Origin: Apostichopus japonicus
Lineage: Eukaryota; Echinodermata; Holothuroidea; Aspidochirotida; Stichopodidae
Length of the DNA: 64,000 nucleotides
Assembly: GCF_037975245.1 (NCBI RefSeq)
Contig: NC_092564.1
Span: 2,319,984-2,383,983 of the forward strand
Direction of reading: 5' to 3'
Below are positions 35,488 to 47,002 of this stretch, in pieces. Each line of letters opens with the position of its first letter. Positions within the stretch are counted from its first letter, which is position 1. The notes below the pieces were generated by a model. The model was given only the letters and a program-made list of their open reading frames with translations. It had not been told where the DNA came from and ran no database searches. The position numbers were made by a program, and so were the translations under genes.

Positions 35488-37549
35488 ATGGGTAGAAGGA
35501 AAGGCATGTATCGTAGGCGTGCAACAACCTTTAGATCAGGTCACAGGTTCGGTTTTACAGCTTGTACAGCTGATGAAACTGATGCCAATTGCACTGGTAA
35601 TATGCCTAGCCCTTCTAATACAGATGTGGCAACTATATCCTCTTGCAAACCTGCATATAAAAGGCTCAGCAAGGAAGAGTATGAGAGGGTAGTTAACTCT
35701 CCTGTCAAGGGACCTGAGATATTTTCATCTCAGTCCCAACAAACAATGTTACTCAGGCCTACTAAGCACCATGTTGGCAAGCTTGATAACATGGCTCATG
35801 CAAGTGTAGCAGAATCTACAGGCAACAGGGTAGTGAATTTGCAAGTCATAGTAAGAGCTTATCATAGTGCTATGATGGCTCACAGGGAGGCAAGCAATGG
35901 ATGTGCAGGGCTCCTCATATCTGTTTCTGATATGGAGGAATTTGTGGGACTTGGCTCAAAGGTTGTGTTTGGATGTACTCTCTGTAACTACAGAAGTGAG
36001 CTCTTGCCCCTCTATAAAGTTTTAAACCAAAGTAACAAACCTGGCAGGAATCCCTCAGAGTTAAACATTGCATTGCAGTTAGGCTTGCATCAGACTTCCA
36101 TCAGTTCAACAGCAGCTCGTAGATTGCTCAGCAGCATCTCTCTTCCCAGTCCTGCTGTCAGTACACTGCAAAAGTCAGCCAACCAGTTTGGACCTGTAAT
36201 GAAAGAAATTAATGAAAATGATATGGCTGAAAAGAGGGGTATAATAAAGGAGACACTGCAACTGCGTGGCCTCTCAAGAGATTCTCCCATTTTTGCAGAA
36301 TATGATCGGCAGTATAATAACCCTCTGCGTAATTCAAGAAGTAAGACTCCATTTGCTCCTGCAAGCCAATGCAGAGATGTCATTGTAGAGAATGTCACCA
36401 TGGACAAGTTTGTTATTGGTTACCATCACAGTAACAAGTTGTGCCTAATGGGAGAAATGAAAAGAAGAAGGGGTCACAAGGTACAATGTCCAGGCCATAA
36501 GGGCTGTTCTGCAAATTTAAGGCAAGATGCCAATATTGGAGATGAACAGAATGGTGGAAAGATTTGTGCTTCAAAATTACTAGCAGGTAAAAACCCAGTA
36601 AAGGTCAAGTTCCTCACAACTGATGCTGATGGCAAGGCATGTAAAGGGTTTAATAGTATCATGTCTGAGGCTATTCAGTCTGATACACTAGAACCTTTTA
36701 GACCAGGTGCATCTAAACAGATCTCTGCGCAGAGCACTCACTGGAGCAGAATTCTCCTCTGACATGTTTCCTGCAAAGACTGTGACGAAGAAGCGGTTGA
36801 TACTAAAGCGATTTGCTGAGGACTTGACCTACCGTGTACAGGCAGAGGTGACTGCTTGCAGGAAAGTGCACAAATATGACCACTGCAAAGTTGCAAAAGC
36901 TTTGTCAACATGTATGGACTGCCTTACTAAGTGCTACAGTGGAGATCATTCAGATTGCCCAAAGCAGTCATTTGTATGTAAGAGGGGCAGATGCTACAAA
37001 TTTCCATTTATGCCAAATGCTGCAAAGGGTTCTCTGATAATATCAAACAGTGACAATGCAAAACTTATCGAATTACTTAAAACACGCCGTACCTGCTACA
37101 AACGATTATGGTCCACTCGTTTTGAGACTTCCACTCAAAAAGCAGAAGCAGTCAATAACGCTTTCAAGGTGACTAATCCAAAACATAGCACCACATTTGC
37201 ACGTAACAGTCAGTACAGGGACCACAGTGCCATACACATCACCAATAATGGGCCTGGTGAGTCCATAGCCAGTAAGATGGAAGCTGCTGGGTTAAAGTTA
37301 AGCACAAATAGTCCATGTATCCAGACTCTGAAACAGATGCAGAGAAAACAAGAATATGATAAATTACGCAAGAGAGGCAGAACCTACCGAAGGAGGAGAG
37401 CACAACTAAGAGAGAGAAAGTACAAGATACATGGCAGAATCAAATACATAAACCAGCACAGTTGTTATAAAAGAGATCAACTGATACATGACCACAGTTA
37501 CTCTAAGGGGGGATGTGACACTGATGATGATGACAATAATTATCAGTGA
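35488..37549 (+). CDS. Mutator-like transposase, element B copy 1, in two overlapping frames
   Basis: Starting at the ATG in 35488 (MGRRKGMYRRR), frame one runs 424 codons to 36762. It contains SNGCAGLLISVSDMEEF, a CTLC knuckle (about residues 163-166), NIALQLGL, the YNNPL and TPFAPASQ motifs and KFLTTDADGKA. This is the arrangement of the Mutator-like transposase domain family found in many invertebrate DNA transposons; the Asp in DRQYNNP and in TTDAD are candidate catalytic residues. Homology continues only in the +1 frame from about 36701 (DQVHLNRSLRRAL, AEFSSDMFP, KRFAEDLTYRVQAE, CYSGDHSDC, SFVC), ending with a basic, then acidic tail at 37549. The switch lies near CCT-TTT-A-GAC (36694-36703). 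It may be a damaging indel, a spliced site or programmed frameshifting. Copy 2 shares it. Confidence 0.8.
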
Positions 37550-37613
37550 TGCAAGTTATCATCAAAGCAAGTGGTAATCCAAAACAGTATCACTCACTCA
37601 CTCACTCACTCAT

Positions 37614-38033
37614 TCACTCAGGGAACCCTAAGCAATCAGGGTAATGACCATGACCCTGGCAAGCACCATCAAACTTGCAGGACCTTCTGCTGTTGTTGAT
37701 ACTGCGGGATTCTGCAGAGAGGTGTGACACCTCCACACATAGGCTATTGTGGCAAATGTGGGAGATGTCAAATGATCTGCTACTAGGACTAGTTATAACA
37801 AGTTTTCTCTGCAAAATATTCTGAAGAGCATATGCCAGAATGTGGACTCTGATGGCTCTTCTCTTAGCTGCCAGGGGTAGCATTGTGCGGATAATGCCAT
37901 ATGCTGGGGCCCCTGGCTTACTGGTGGTGTAGGCACCTGTCCACATTCTGCATCCCCTTGTGCCACTTGCTGTATGTTTGGCCATCTTTTCAGTAATGCC
38001 ATCAGCCCATGCCATCCAATCTTGGTCTGACAT
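37614..38033 (-). CDS. I-PpoI-like His-Me finger (zinc-binding loop) homing-endonuclease-type nuclease, copy 1
   Basis: An intact 139-residue frame from ATG (38031-38033) to TGA. The C-terminal half reads DISHICHNSLC, then SHLSAE, NNSRRSC, GACQGHGH and PDC. With H92, C94, C99, H104, N113, C119, C125, H128 and C134, spacing matches what I recall of I-PpoI (His98, Cys100, Cys105, His110, Asn119, Cys125, Cys132, His134, Cys138). C28 in TRGCRMW would be the distant fourth zinc ligand, and R59 or R62 the active-site Arg. Such enzymes bind two zincs structurally and cut DNA with one metal ion. Here the gene lies convergent to a transposase inside a TTAA transposon, so it may serve transposition or copy spread. 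It could also be a DNA-binding relic, but no key residue is lost. Confidence 0.75.
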   Translation of the reverse strand: MSDQDWMAWADGITEKMAKHTASGTRGCRMWTGAYTTSKPGAPAYGIIRTMLPLAAKRRAIRVHILAYALQNILQRKLVITSPSSRSFDISHICHNSLCVEVSHLSAESRSINNSRRSCKFDGACQGHGHYPDCLGFPE

Positions 38034-39413
38034 TGTAGAGAAGTTTGGAGATTGCCAGTACTGTATACAGGGCCTATGTTTAATCTCAATGCAGCCTAGG
38101 CACAGTGCAGCTGATTCTTAAGCCACATGGAAGACTAGTGTATATGCTGTTCAAGTTCTGAATGGCACTTTTGCTCTGCTTGTTACACTGTTTAAAAGTA
38201 TAGGCTACTCACCGTATGTACAACTTCAGTCCGTCAGGTTTTTGTTGTTCTCTATAGCCTAACATCGAAATTAGTGGCTCCTTATACCAGCCTTTACTTT
38301 AACTACTATACACATCTCAGTAGCAGACAGCTCAAAACAACATACACAGGTGGTACAGTGGCCTATACAAGCCTTGCAGATGTTCTTAAAGTCTAACCAT
38401 TACTCACCAGTGCATTTTGGAGCACATTGATGTACCAATTTATTATTTCCTCGGCAATCTCATGCCATTTTTCGATATTTTGATGACATTTCGCAAAATT
38501 GGACCCCGAAATCGCCCAAGCGTAAAATTTTTAGACGTTTTGTCATATTTCATCGTTACACATCATACCCGACCCCTTCAGCTATAAATAACGCTCATAG
38601 AGTCTAAAACGGCAATTTTCACATTTTTGCTTAAGTAAAAGTTGAAATTTTTAAACTCTACTTTAAACCTCTTTTAATGACAGTTTGAGTAGTCTGGAAA
38701 ACCAGAAAATACATAACTTTGACAATTTGTGTTTATATCTGTCTATTTGGTGTCTCTTCATATTGTGCCTCATACAAATTGTGTAGGCCAAATGCACAGT
38801 GAAATACTGAATATTAAAGAAGCAAGTCTCCACTGGTTAGCATGTTCCCTGGTCTTATAAAAAGCCATCCATAAGCATGAATGTTGTGTACTGCATGTCT
38901 AAGGTGCTCTATGGTCTATAGAAAGTGTTTTAAGCACAGTAACTCAGTTTGGTGCTACTTAACCCGTCAGGCGGGAGAAATGTTCCTGTGTGACAGGAAA
39001 CTTGACAAAACTTTGCTTTCCAACCTCTCTTCTTCCCTCTGAAACCTTCATCAATCCCAGCATCCAGTAAACTTTAGAACATAGCTGTGGCCCTGAGATG
39101 AAAGAGAAAAATGTACTTGTTACTTTGGCACTATTTTTAAAAGGAATTTTAGCAGATTTTGGGGCCAAAAAAGCTCAGTAAAACAGTGTGCTGTGCACAG
39201 ATCTGAAGTGAGGGCGCTGTTCAAACAACGTTCCAAATACGTTGTAGTCGATCATATTGACTAGTTTCTCAGTGTAAATCTTGTTTGATACCAGTCTATG
39301 CACAGCTATTCAACTGCTTAGACTTTCAATAATTGCTAACAAACAAAACTATTGAATTAGCCACTGGAAACTATTTATTTTTAAAGGATAACATAGGAAT
39401 ACTACTTAAAAGA

Positions 39414-41475
39414 ATGGGTAGAAGGAAAGGCATGTATCGTAGGCGTGCAACAACCTTTAGATCAGGTCACAGGTTCGGTTTTACAGCTTGTACAGCTGAT
39501 GAAACTGATGCCAATTGCACTGGTAATATGCCTAGCCCTTCTAATACAGATGTGGCAACTATATCCTCTTGCAAACCTGCATATAAAAGGCTCAGCAAGG
39601 AAGAGTATGAGAGGGTAGTTAACTCTCCTGTCAAGGGACCTGAGATATTTTCATCTCAGTCCCAACAAACAATGTTACTCAGGCCTACTAAGCACCATGT
39701 TGGCAAGCTTGATAACATGGCTCATGCAAGTGTAGCAGAATCTACAGGCAACAGGGTAGTGAATTTGCAAGTCATAGTAAGAGCTTATCATAGTGCTATG
39801 ATGGCTCACAGGGAGGCAAGCAATGGATGTGCAGGGCTCCTCATATCTGTTTCTGATATGGAGGAATTTGTGGGACTTGGCTCAAAGGTTGTGTTTGGAT
39901 GTACTCTCTGTAACTACAGAAGTGAGCTCTTGCCCCTCTATAAAGTTTTAAACCAAAGTAACAAACCTGGCAGGAATCCCTCAGAGTTAAACATTGCATT
40001 GCAGTTAGGCTTGCATCAGACTTCCATCAGTTCAACAGCAGCTCGTAGATTGCTCAGCAGCATCTCTCTTCCCAGTCCTGCTGTCAGTACACTGCAAAAG
40101 TCAGCCAACCAGTTTGGACCTGTAATGAAAGAAATTAATGAAAATGATATGGCTGAAAAGAGGGGTATAATAAAGGAGACACTGCAACTGCGTGGCCTCT
40201 CAAGAGATTCTCCCATTTTTGCAGAATATGATCGGCAGTATAATAACCCTCTGCGTAATTCAAGAAGTAAGACTCCATTTGCTCCTGCAAGCCAATGCAG
40301 AGATGTCATTGTAGAGAATGTCACCATGGACAAGTTTGTTATTGGTTACCATCACAGTAACAAGTTGTGCCTAATGGGAGAAATGAAAAGAAGAAGGGGT
40401 CACAAGGTACAATGTCCAGGCCATAAGGGCTGTTCTGCAAATTTAAGGCAAGATGCCAATATTGGAGATGAACAGAATGGTGGAAAGATTTGTGCTTCAA
40501 AATTACTAGCAGGTAAAAACCCAGTAAAGGTCAAGTTCCTCACAACTGATGCTGATGGCAAGGCATGTAAAGGGTTTAATAGTATCATGTCTGAGGCTAT
40601 TCAGTCTGATACACTAGAACCTTTTAGACCAGGTGCATCTAAACAGATCTCTGCGCAGAGCACTCACTGGAGCAGAATTCTCCTCTGACATGTTTCCTGC
40701 AAAGACTGTGACGAAGAAGCGGTTGATACTAAAGCGATTTGCTGAGGACTTGACCTACCGTGTACAGGCAGAGGTGACTGCTTGCAGGAAAGTGCACAAA
40801 TATGACCACTGCAAAGTTGCAAAAGCTTTGTCAACATGTATGGACTGCCTTACTAAGTGCTACAGTGGAGATCATTCAGATTGCCCAAAGCAGTCATTTG
40901 TATGTAAGAGGGGCAGATGCTACAAATTTCCATTTATGCCAAATGCTGCAAAGGGTTCTCTGATAATATCAAACAGTGACAATGCAAAACTTATCGAATT
41001 ACTTAAAACACGCCGTACCTGCTACAAACGATTATGGTCCACTCGTTTTGAGACTTCCACTCAAAAAGCAGAAGCAGTCAATAACGCTTTCAAGGTGACT
41101 AATCCAAAACATAGCACCACATTTGCACGTAACAGTCAGTACAGGGACCACAGTGCCATACACATCACCAATAATGGGCCTGGTGAGTCCATAGCCAGTA
41201 AGATGGAAGCTGCTGGGTTAAAGTTAAGCACAAATAGTCCATGTATCCAGACTCTGAAACAGATGCAGAGAAAACAAGAATATGATAAATTACGCAAGAG
41301 AGGCAGAACCTACCGAAGGAGGAGAGCACAACTAAGAGAGAGAAAGTACAAGATACATGGCAGAATCAAATACATAAACCAGCACAGTTGTTATAAAAGA
41401 GATCAACTGATACATGACCACAGTTACTCTAAGGGGGGATGTGACACTGATGATGATGACAATAATTATCAGTGA
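39414..41475 (+). CDS. Mutator-like transposase, element B copy 2, in two overlapping frames
   Basis: The protein frames are identical to those of copy 1: frame one from ATG 39414 to the stop at 40686-40688, and the +1 frame from about 40627 (DQVHLNRSL) to 41475. Both copies have the same frame change near CCT-TTT-A-GAC (40620-40629). Identity means the change predates the duplication or belongs to the family. Confidence 0.8.
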
Positions 41476-41539
41476 TGCAAGTTATCATCAAAGCAAGTGG
41501 TAATCCAAAACAGTATCACTCACTCACTCACTCACTCAT

Positions 41540-41959
41540 TCACTCAGGGAACCCTAAGCAATCAGGGTAATGACCATGACCCTGGCAAGCACCATCAAAC
41601 TTGCAGGACCTTCTGCTGTTGTTGATACTGCGGGATTCTGCAGAGAGGTGTGACACCTCCACACATAGGCTATTGTGGCAAATGTGGGAGATGTCAAATG
41701 ATCTGCTACTAGGACTAGTTATAACAAGTTTTCTCTGCAAAATATTCTGAAGAGCATATGCCAGAATGTGGACTCTGATGGCTCTTCTCTTAGCTGCCAG
41801 GGGTAGCATTGTGCGGATAATGCCATATGCTGGGGCCCCTGGCTTACTGGTGGTGTAGGCACCTGTCCACATTCTGCATCCCCTTGTGCCACTTGCTGTA
41901 TGTTTGGCCATCTTTTCAGTAATGCCATCAGCCCATGCCATCCAATCTTGGTCTGACAT
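41540..41959 (-). CDS. I-PpoI-like His-Me finger nuclease, copy 2
   Basis: Identical in protein sequence to the copy at 37614-38033, with ATG at 41957-41959 and all putative zinc ligands, catalytic His and Asn kept. The 597 bp between its start codon and the right TTAA of the element should hold its promoter; none was recognised. Confidence 0.75.
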   Translation of the reverse strand: MSDQDWMAWADGITEKMAKHTASGTRGCRMWTGAYTTSKPGAPAYGIIRTMLPLAAKRRAIRVHILAYALQNILQRKLVITSPSSRSFDISHICHNSLCVEVSHLSAESRSINNSRRSCKFDGACQGHGHYPDCLGFPE

Positions 41960-42560
41960 TGTAGAGAAGTTTGGAGATTGCCAGTACTGTATACAGGGCC
42001 TATGTTTAATCTCAATGCAGCCTAGGCACAGTGCAGCTGATTCTTAAGCCACATGGAAGACTAGTGTATATGCTGTTCAAGTTCTGAATGGCACTTTTGC
42101 TCTGCTTGTTACACTGTTTAAAAGTATAGGCTACTCACCGTATGTACAACTTCAGTCCGTCAGGTTTTTGTTGTTCTCTATAGCCTAACATCGAAATTAG
42201 TGGCTCCTTATACCAGCCTTTACTTTAACTACTATACACATCTCAGTAGCAGACAGCTCAAAACAACATACACAGGTGGTACAGTGGCCTATACAAGCCT
42301 TGCAGATGTTCTTAAAGTCTAACCATTACTCACCAGTGCATTTTGGAGCACATTGATGTACCAATTTATTATTTCCTCGGCAATCTCATGCCATTTTTCG
42401 ATATTTTGATGACATTTCGCAAAATTGGACCCCGAAATCGCCCAAGCGTAAAATTTTTAGACGTTTTGTCATATTTCATCGTTACACATCATACCCGACC
42501 CCTTCAGCTATAAATAACGCTCATAGAGTCTAAAACGGCAATTTTCACATTTTTGCTTAA

Positions 42561-43033
42561 GGTAGCATACGCCCATTAAAAGCCCCATTGACTTACACAC
42601 TAAATCACAAAAGTAATGTCTTCTCTAAGCCTAGATAGAAGTTTTCACTTGCTAAACGCTACCCATCACTGGATAGCTGACAAGTTGGCCTTTCATGGCA
42701 CCATCAATTTTCCGTACCATGACCATGTAGATTTTTTGCTACGAGAGCCGGAACTTTTCGTCACTTGTAAACAAACCTCTCCACTCAGTGGTAAACAAAT
42801 TTCCTACGCTGCTCCTTGGAGGCCTAAAGGGGTCTAAAATTGCCTCAATTGACCCAATTTTTTAACCACATGTGCTTCCATTCATGTTCTTTAACATCAA
42901 ATTTAAGCCACAAAAAAGCACATCCTAATTGATAACATAGCAAAAAAGTTGTTCTCCTGTTCCTAATTGGCACTTTTCCTGAAGGAGAACATTTGCCGCG
43001 GATTGATATACAGGCTAATAGGAGTATGCCAAC
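42561..43033 (+). mobile_element. Element A, copy 2: 473-bp TTAA-type MITE
   Basis: The ends GGTAGCATACGCCCATT and AATAGGAGTATGCCAAC are flanked by TTAA on both sides (42557-42560 and 43034-43037). It differs from copy 1 by a 5-bp insertion near 42901 and a substitution next to the right end. Confidence 0.8.
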
Positions 43034-43037
43034 TTAA

Positions 43038-45714
43038 GTCTCTTATCTCGGTTAGCATATTAGGCCTATTTAGTTTTGGCAACATTGGCAGTTCCCCCGT
43101 GACGTCATTATCTAACGGAATGAGCTTGGTTATTAACTTAATTAAAACAGCAAAGAAACAATCGTGGAGCTCCAAATTTGGAGGATAGGGTTTTGATATG
43201 TAGTTTCTCAATTTGTGCAAGTTTGAAGGGAATCTGTTACGTGTCACTTGGCCTTTAAAAGTCACAAAATTGCCCTCAAAAAACAGGAGGAATGGGAACA
43301 CAATATAATTTACTTGAAATAGCAATAACATTAAACAAGTTGGCTACTGTATATTAATGATAAGATATATTTCTGTAACACAACAATTTTCTCATTTAAA
43401 AATAATGCAGCATTCCCCGGTACAATGTAGATCCGGTATTAGGCGAATGGGAGGGGAGTTCAATCAAAAAATTATAAAATTTTAGACAATATGCCTATTG
43501 CCTACCATGTGGTATGGTGCAATTTTATACAATGACTATTAGTGTACGTGGAAATTCATGCTATCTGTAAATCTGTCCCATAGTTCTCAGTACGAGTACG
43601 GTGTAGCCATGTCATTACAAAAATCTTGGGAAAATTGAGGGAATCCTCCCACTCCCACTCCCAATATCATCACTGTAACCATGTACTGTGAAGCTGTACA
43701 GTATAAAAGTATAAACATTTTTTTACAGTTAGGTTTGTTAATATGGGGGGGGGGGGCGGGGTAAAGGCTCCCTGTCAGGGCGGTCTATCCCCTTCCCCTC
43801 AGAGGGAAATTATGATTTCGTCGGGGAGCGATGAAGCAACAAAATATTGCTTATATCTTAATATCATAATGGTCATTTTATGATAAAGAATAAAAGATAA
43901 ATGTGACTTTGATTTCCTGGTCAATAATCCGGTGGGAGAATTAGTCCTGACTTCTCTCTATACACAAAACAATACAAACTATGCAGTATGCAGTATATTG
44001 TATACAGGGTCCAGGTTAACGTAATATTTTTGTATAGCAGAAATGCTATGCAAATTTCATTTGGCATAGCAGTTTTGAATATTGTATAGCATTTTTTTTA
44101 TTCAAGTTGCATTGAATTTATGAGTTTAATACTTCAATTACAAATGTTGGTGCTAAGGATAGAATCATGGTTCCATTTTCTTGCTGTGGTGGATTTCAAG
44201 GTTAACTTGTTTATGTTTTTTAGGCATTCCATGCTTCCTGTACTCAACTTTCTGACCTCTGTTATGTAAATTCGTTATATTAATGTTTGTACGTATGTAC
44301 TCTACTGTATACTAGTAAATTTACCGCACCGATCATCCCAATACACTTCCCTCTCTACCATTTTCAGGTAGTAACACACAGTTCAAACTACCAACCCAAC
44401 CCCTTGCATGTAGCGTCATTTATGAGTGCCCCCTGATTACCATTTAATCTATATACTAACATTTTTGGCATCAACTTCGAACCAGTCTAAAAAAAAAATC
44501 ATATTAATTCATGTCCTTACCACAACTGAAATTCACAGCACCATTTTTATCGGTACAGTTATTATTAAATACCTATATCCTATTATATGATATGTCTGGG
44601 TCGTTTGAGAATTCCCACAGCGTGCCATGAAAAGTTACTATAATTTCTGCTTTCGAATGGCCTCGAAATTTATCTTCATTCTTAACTAAAATGTAAATTT
44701 AATTATTAATTCCTTACAACATGACATTATTTTGTATAAATGTTTACTATTTTTCTGTGTATGAATGAGTTAATATATTACGAAATTATCAGAAATATCC
44801 AAGTACATTAGGCCTACTATCCTAACTACACACAAGTTCAATTAGAACACAGGCCTAGCCAAGTTAAATTAGCTTCAAATGGGCTTAGCTACTTCAGAGA
44901 TCGCAAATTTTCTGGAACTACTCTAAAACAAAACTAGATTGACAAAGAAAAGTTAAAACCCACAAAATTTAAGCCAAGACAATCGTTGTTGTTTTACATG
45001 AAAACGTAATTTGTATTGGTGTTTCTAAGTAATTGGATATATTATTGGCAATATTCTTAAGCCGGTTTTTAACTTTATAGCCTATAGGCCTACCCTACAT
45101 AGGAGAAGCTAGCGCTAACACTACTGGGATGAATATGTACTACTGGGATGAATATATGTACTACTGGGACGAATATGTACTACAGATAGTCCCCTTTGCT
45201 TTATCATTATGCACACGTTACTGTATAGCTGATGCCGCAAATTAAGGACATTCTACTAGACACTCCACTGCTTCGTGTGTAACATTAGAATGAACAAAAT
45301 ATCGATTATGAAATTGCAAACTACTGCTGGTTCAATACTAGCATTAGATTGCGCGGTGAAGTGAGTGTGCTGTTTGTAAAAATGTACGTAACTATCACTA
45401 TCCTGGTTTTTCCTTTTTTTAAATGTTATACTTAGCTAATGATAGCTAGAGTAATTGCGGGAATTCCTGTCTTCAGGAGTGTATATTTTGATGTGCGATT
45501 TCCACGATCGCGCTGCTTCAATAAGTCCAACACTGAATTATGGAATTTTTTCCGAGCAAAACGGAACAAATACATGACATTCAGCATCAGTGTTTCCGCT
45601 AAGCCGCTATGACGCGATTTTGACGCAATGGCTTGCCGATTTGACGCACTGGCGTTCAGAGAGAGAGAAAAAAAAAGAGGGTTTCATTTTCTCCTGAATT
45701 TTATCAGGTGCGTA
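43038..45714. other. Spacer; short minisatellite at 45122-45183
   Basis: No gene recognised. Three near-copies of TACTACTGGGATGAATATG (about 21-bp period) lie at 45119-45183. A G-run is at 43746-43757. Confidence 0.4.
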
Positions 45715-47002
45715 TCCAGGGGGGCGTTGGGGGCGCGCGCCCCCCGGGTTAGAAAAAGAGGAGAGGAAAAAAAGAGAAGAAAGAAAGGAAAAAACAGGGG
45801 GAAAAGAGGAGGAAGGAAAGGAAAAGAAAAAGAAGAAGGAGAGAAAAAAGAGGAGGGAGTAGAATAAATATGCCAAGACACCGGGAAGAGAAAGACGAAC
45901 AGTGACATCATTACAGCGCTGATCCATATTATATACACAGGGTAGCCAGTGACGGATCGAGGATGTCGGAAGGGGCGGGCGCATCACCCTACCCCTTTCA
46001 CCGACAACTCCATTTTTGACGTTTCCATTTTCCCTCTCTCACTAATGTATCTATATATATATATATATATGGTCTACCATACTGCGCGTGTGTGTGTATG
46101 GACGCCTTAAACCATTGTGCTATGAAACCAACTGTGGCTGGTCGGAGTCGTCGGAGAACATGACGCATTTCGGGAAGGGGGCGACCGCCCCCGAGCATAT
46201 TTTTTTTTAATGATATCGCTAGTAAATTCAAAATAGAAAATGCTTAGATGCAACTTACAAGGCAGTGGAAGTGTCATATCCAGTGATCTGGGAGGCATTT
46301 TCGGCCAACATTTTCTTGTACGCTTCGCGCCAACTCGTGGTGGCGCTACGCAGGCTATGTGTGTAGTGCTCGGTTGAAGGAAATATCTGGTATTTTTTCA
46401 TTTCCTTGAACCAAGTTTTATAATAGCCGTTATAAGAGGATTTAATATTTCTACACCAATAAATTAGTGTGTCGGAATTTTCGAAAATTTCCTGACCAAC
46501 ATTCTTCATCATACTTCCCTCTACTCTGTTAGGGGTGCAAGGGGGTTTTTCCATATTGCTTGTCCATAGATTAAATTTTGTGCACCATTATGGGTATGTT
46601 TTGAAGTGTTTTTATTCACGAGAAATGTGATTTTTCAAATTCTCAACAAATAATGGGCTTAAAACCTTGAAAAGTGGGGCTTTCGGATATTGTGGGCCGT
46701 GACGTAGAATCACCTACAAAAGCAATGATCCATAGGACATGCAATGAGGTCGAACATGATGTGTGACTGGTGAAAATCTTCAAAAAGGTTATGGATGGAA
46801 AAAACTTTTGGGAAATACTTGGTTCTCAGGCAAAAGTGTACATCTGGTTGGTCATTTTCAAGCCCGAGAAGTGCTATTTCCGGTGATCTGGGAGGTATCA
46901 AAACCAGAAATTTTCTTGTACGCTGCGCGCCAACCGATGTTGGCGCTCCGCTTAGATAGTAATTCGCGCCCCCCGGGTTAGAAAATCCTGGATACGCGCC
47001 TG
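45715..47002 (-). mobile_element. Family R5 composite repeat, copy b (inverted to copy a)
   Basis: The ends are CAGGTGCGTATCCAGG and CCTGGATACGCGCCTG. The content is the reverse complement of blocks of 25739-27914: polypurine tract 45750-45860, CCGACAACTCCATTT block near 46000, shared cores at 46313-46355 and 46913-46960, and the 46380-46690 block. The R1c insertion of copy a is absent here. No target duplication was found. Confidence 0.65.

Larger units (their letters stand above)
34709..38630 (+). mobile_element. Element B, copy 1: TTAA-flanked transposon with transposase and His-Me nuclease genes
   Basis: A 3922-bp unit between TTAA tetranucleotides (34705-34708 and 38631-38634). Its termini (GTAAAAGTTGAAATT with TTTAAACTCTA; reverse of right end GCAAAAATGTGAAAATT, a gap, then TTTTAGACTCTA) form imperfect inverted repeats. 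Inside are a plus-strand Mutator-like transposase (35488-37549) and a convergent minus-strand nuclease (37614-38033). The gap between the two stop codons is 64 bp and holds a CACT microsatellite. TTAA flanks are known for Kolobok and piggyBac elements. Copy 2 follows directly at 38635. Confidence 0.8.
38635..42556 (+). mobile_element. Element B, copy 2, tandem to copy 1 across a single TTAA
   Basis: Same length and content as copy 1, shifted by exactly 3926 bp, flanked by TTAA at 38631-38634 and 42557-42560. The only differences I saw are two substitutions near 39070-39081 (AAACTTTAGAACATAG against AAGCTTTAGAACTTAG in copy 1). Either a very recent duplication or insertion, or an assembly duplicate. 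Confidence 0.8.

Noticed and set aside
34237-43033. A1 and A2 as long terminal repeats of a retroelement
   Set aside because: They have their own inverted ends and TTAA flanks, no TG...CA limits, and the interior encodes a DNA transposase, not gag-pol.
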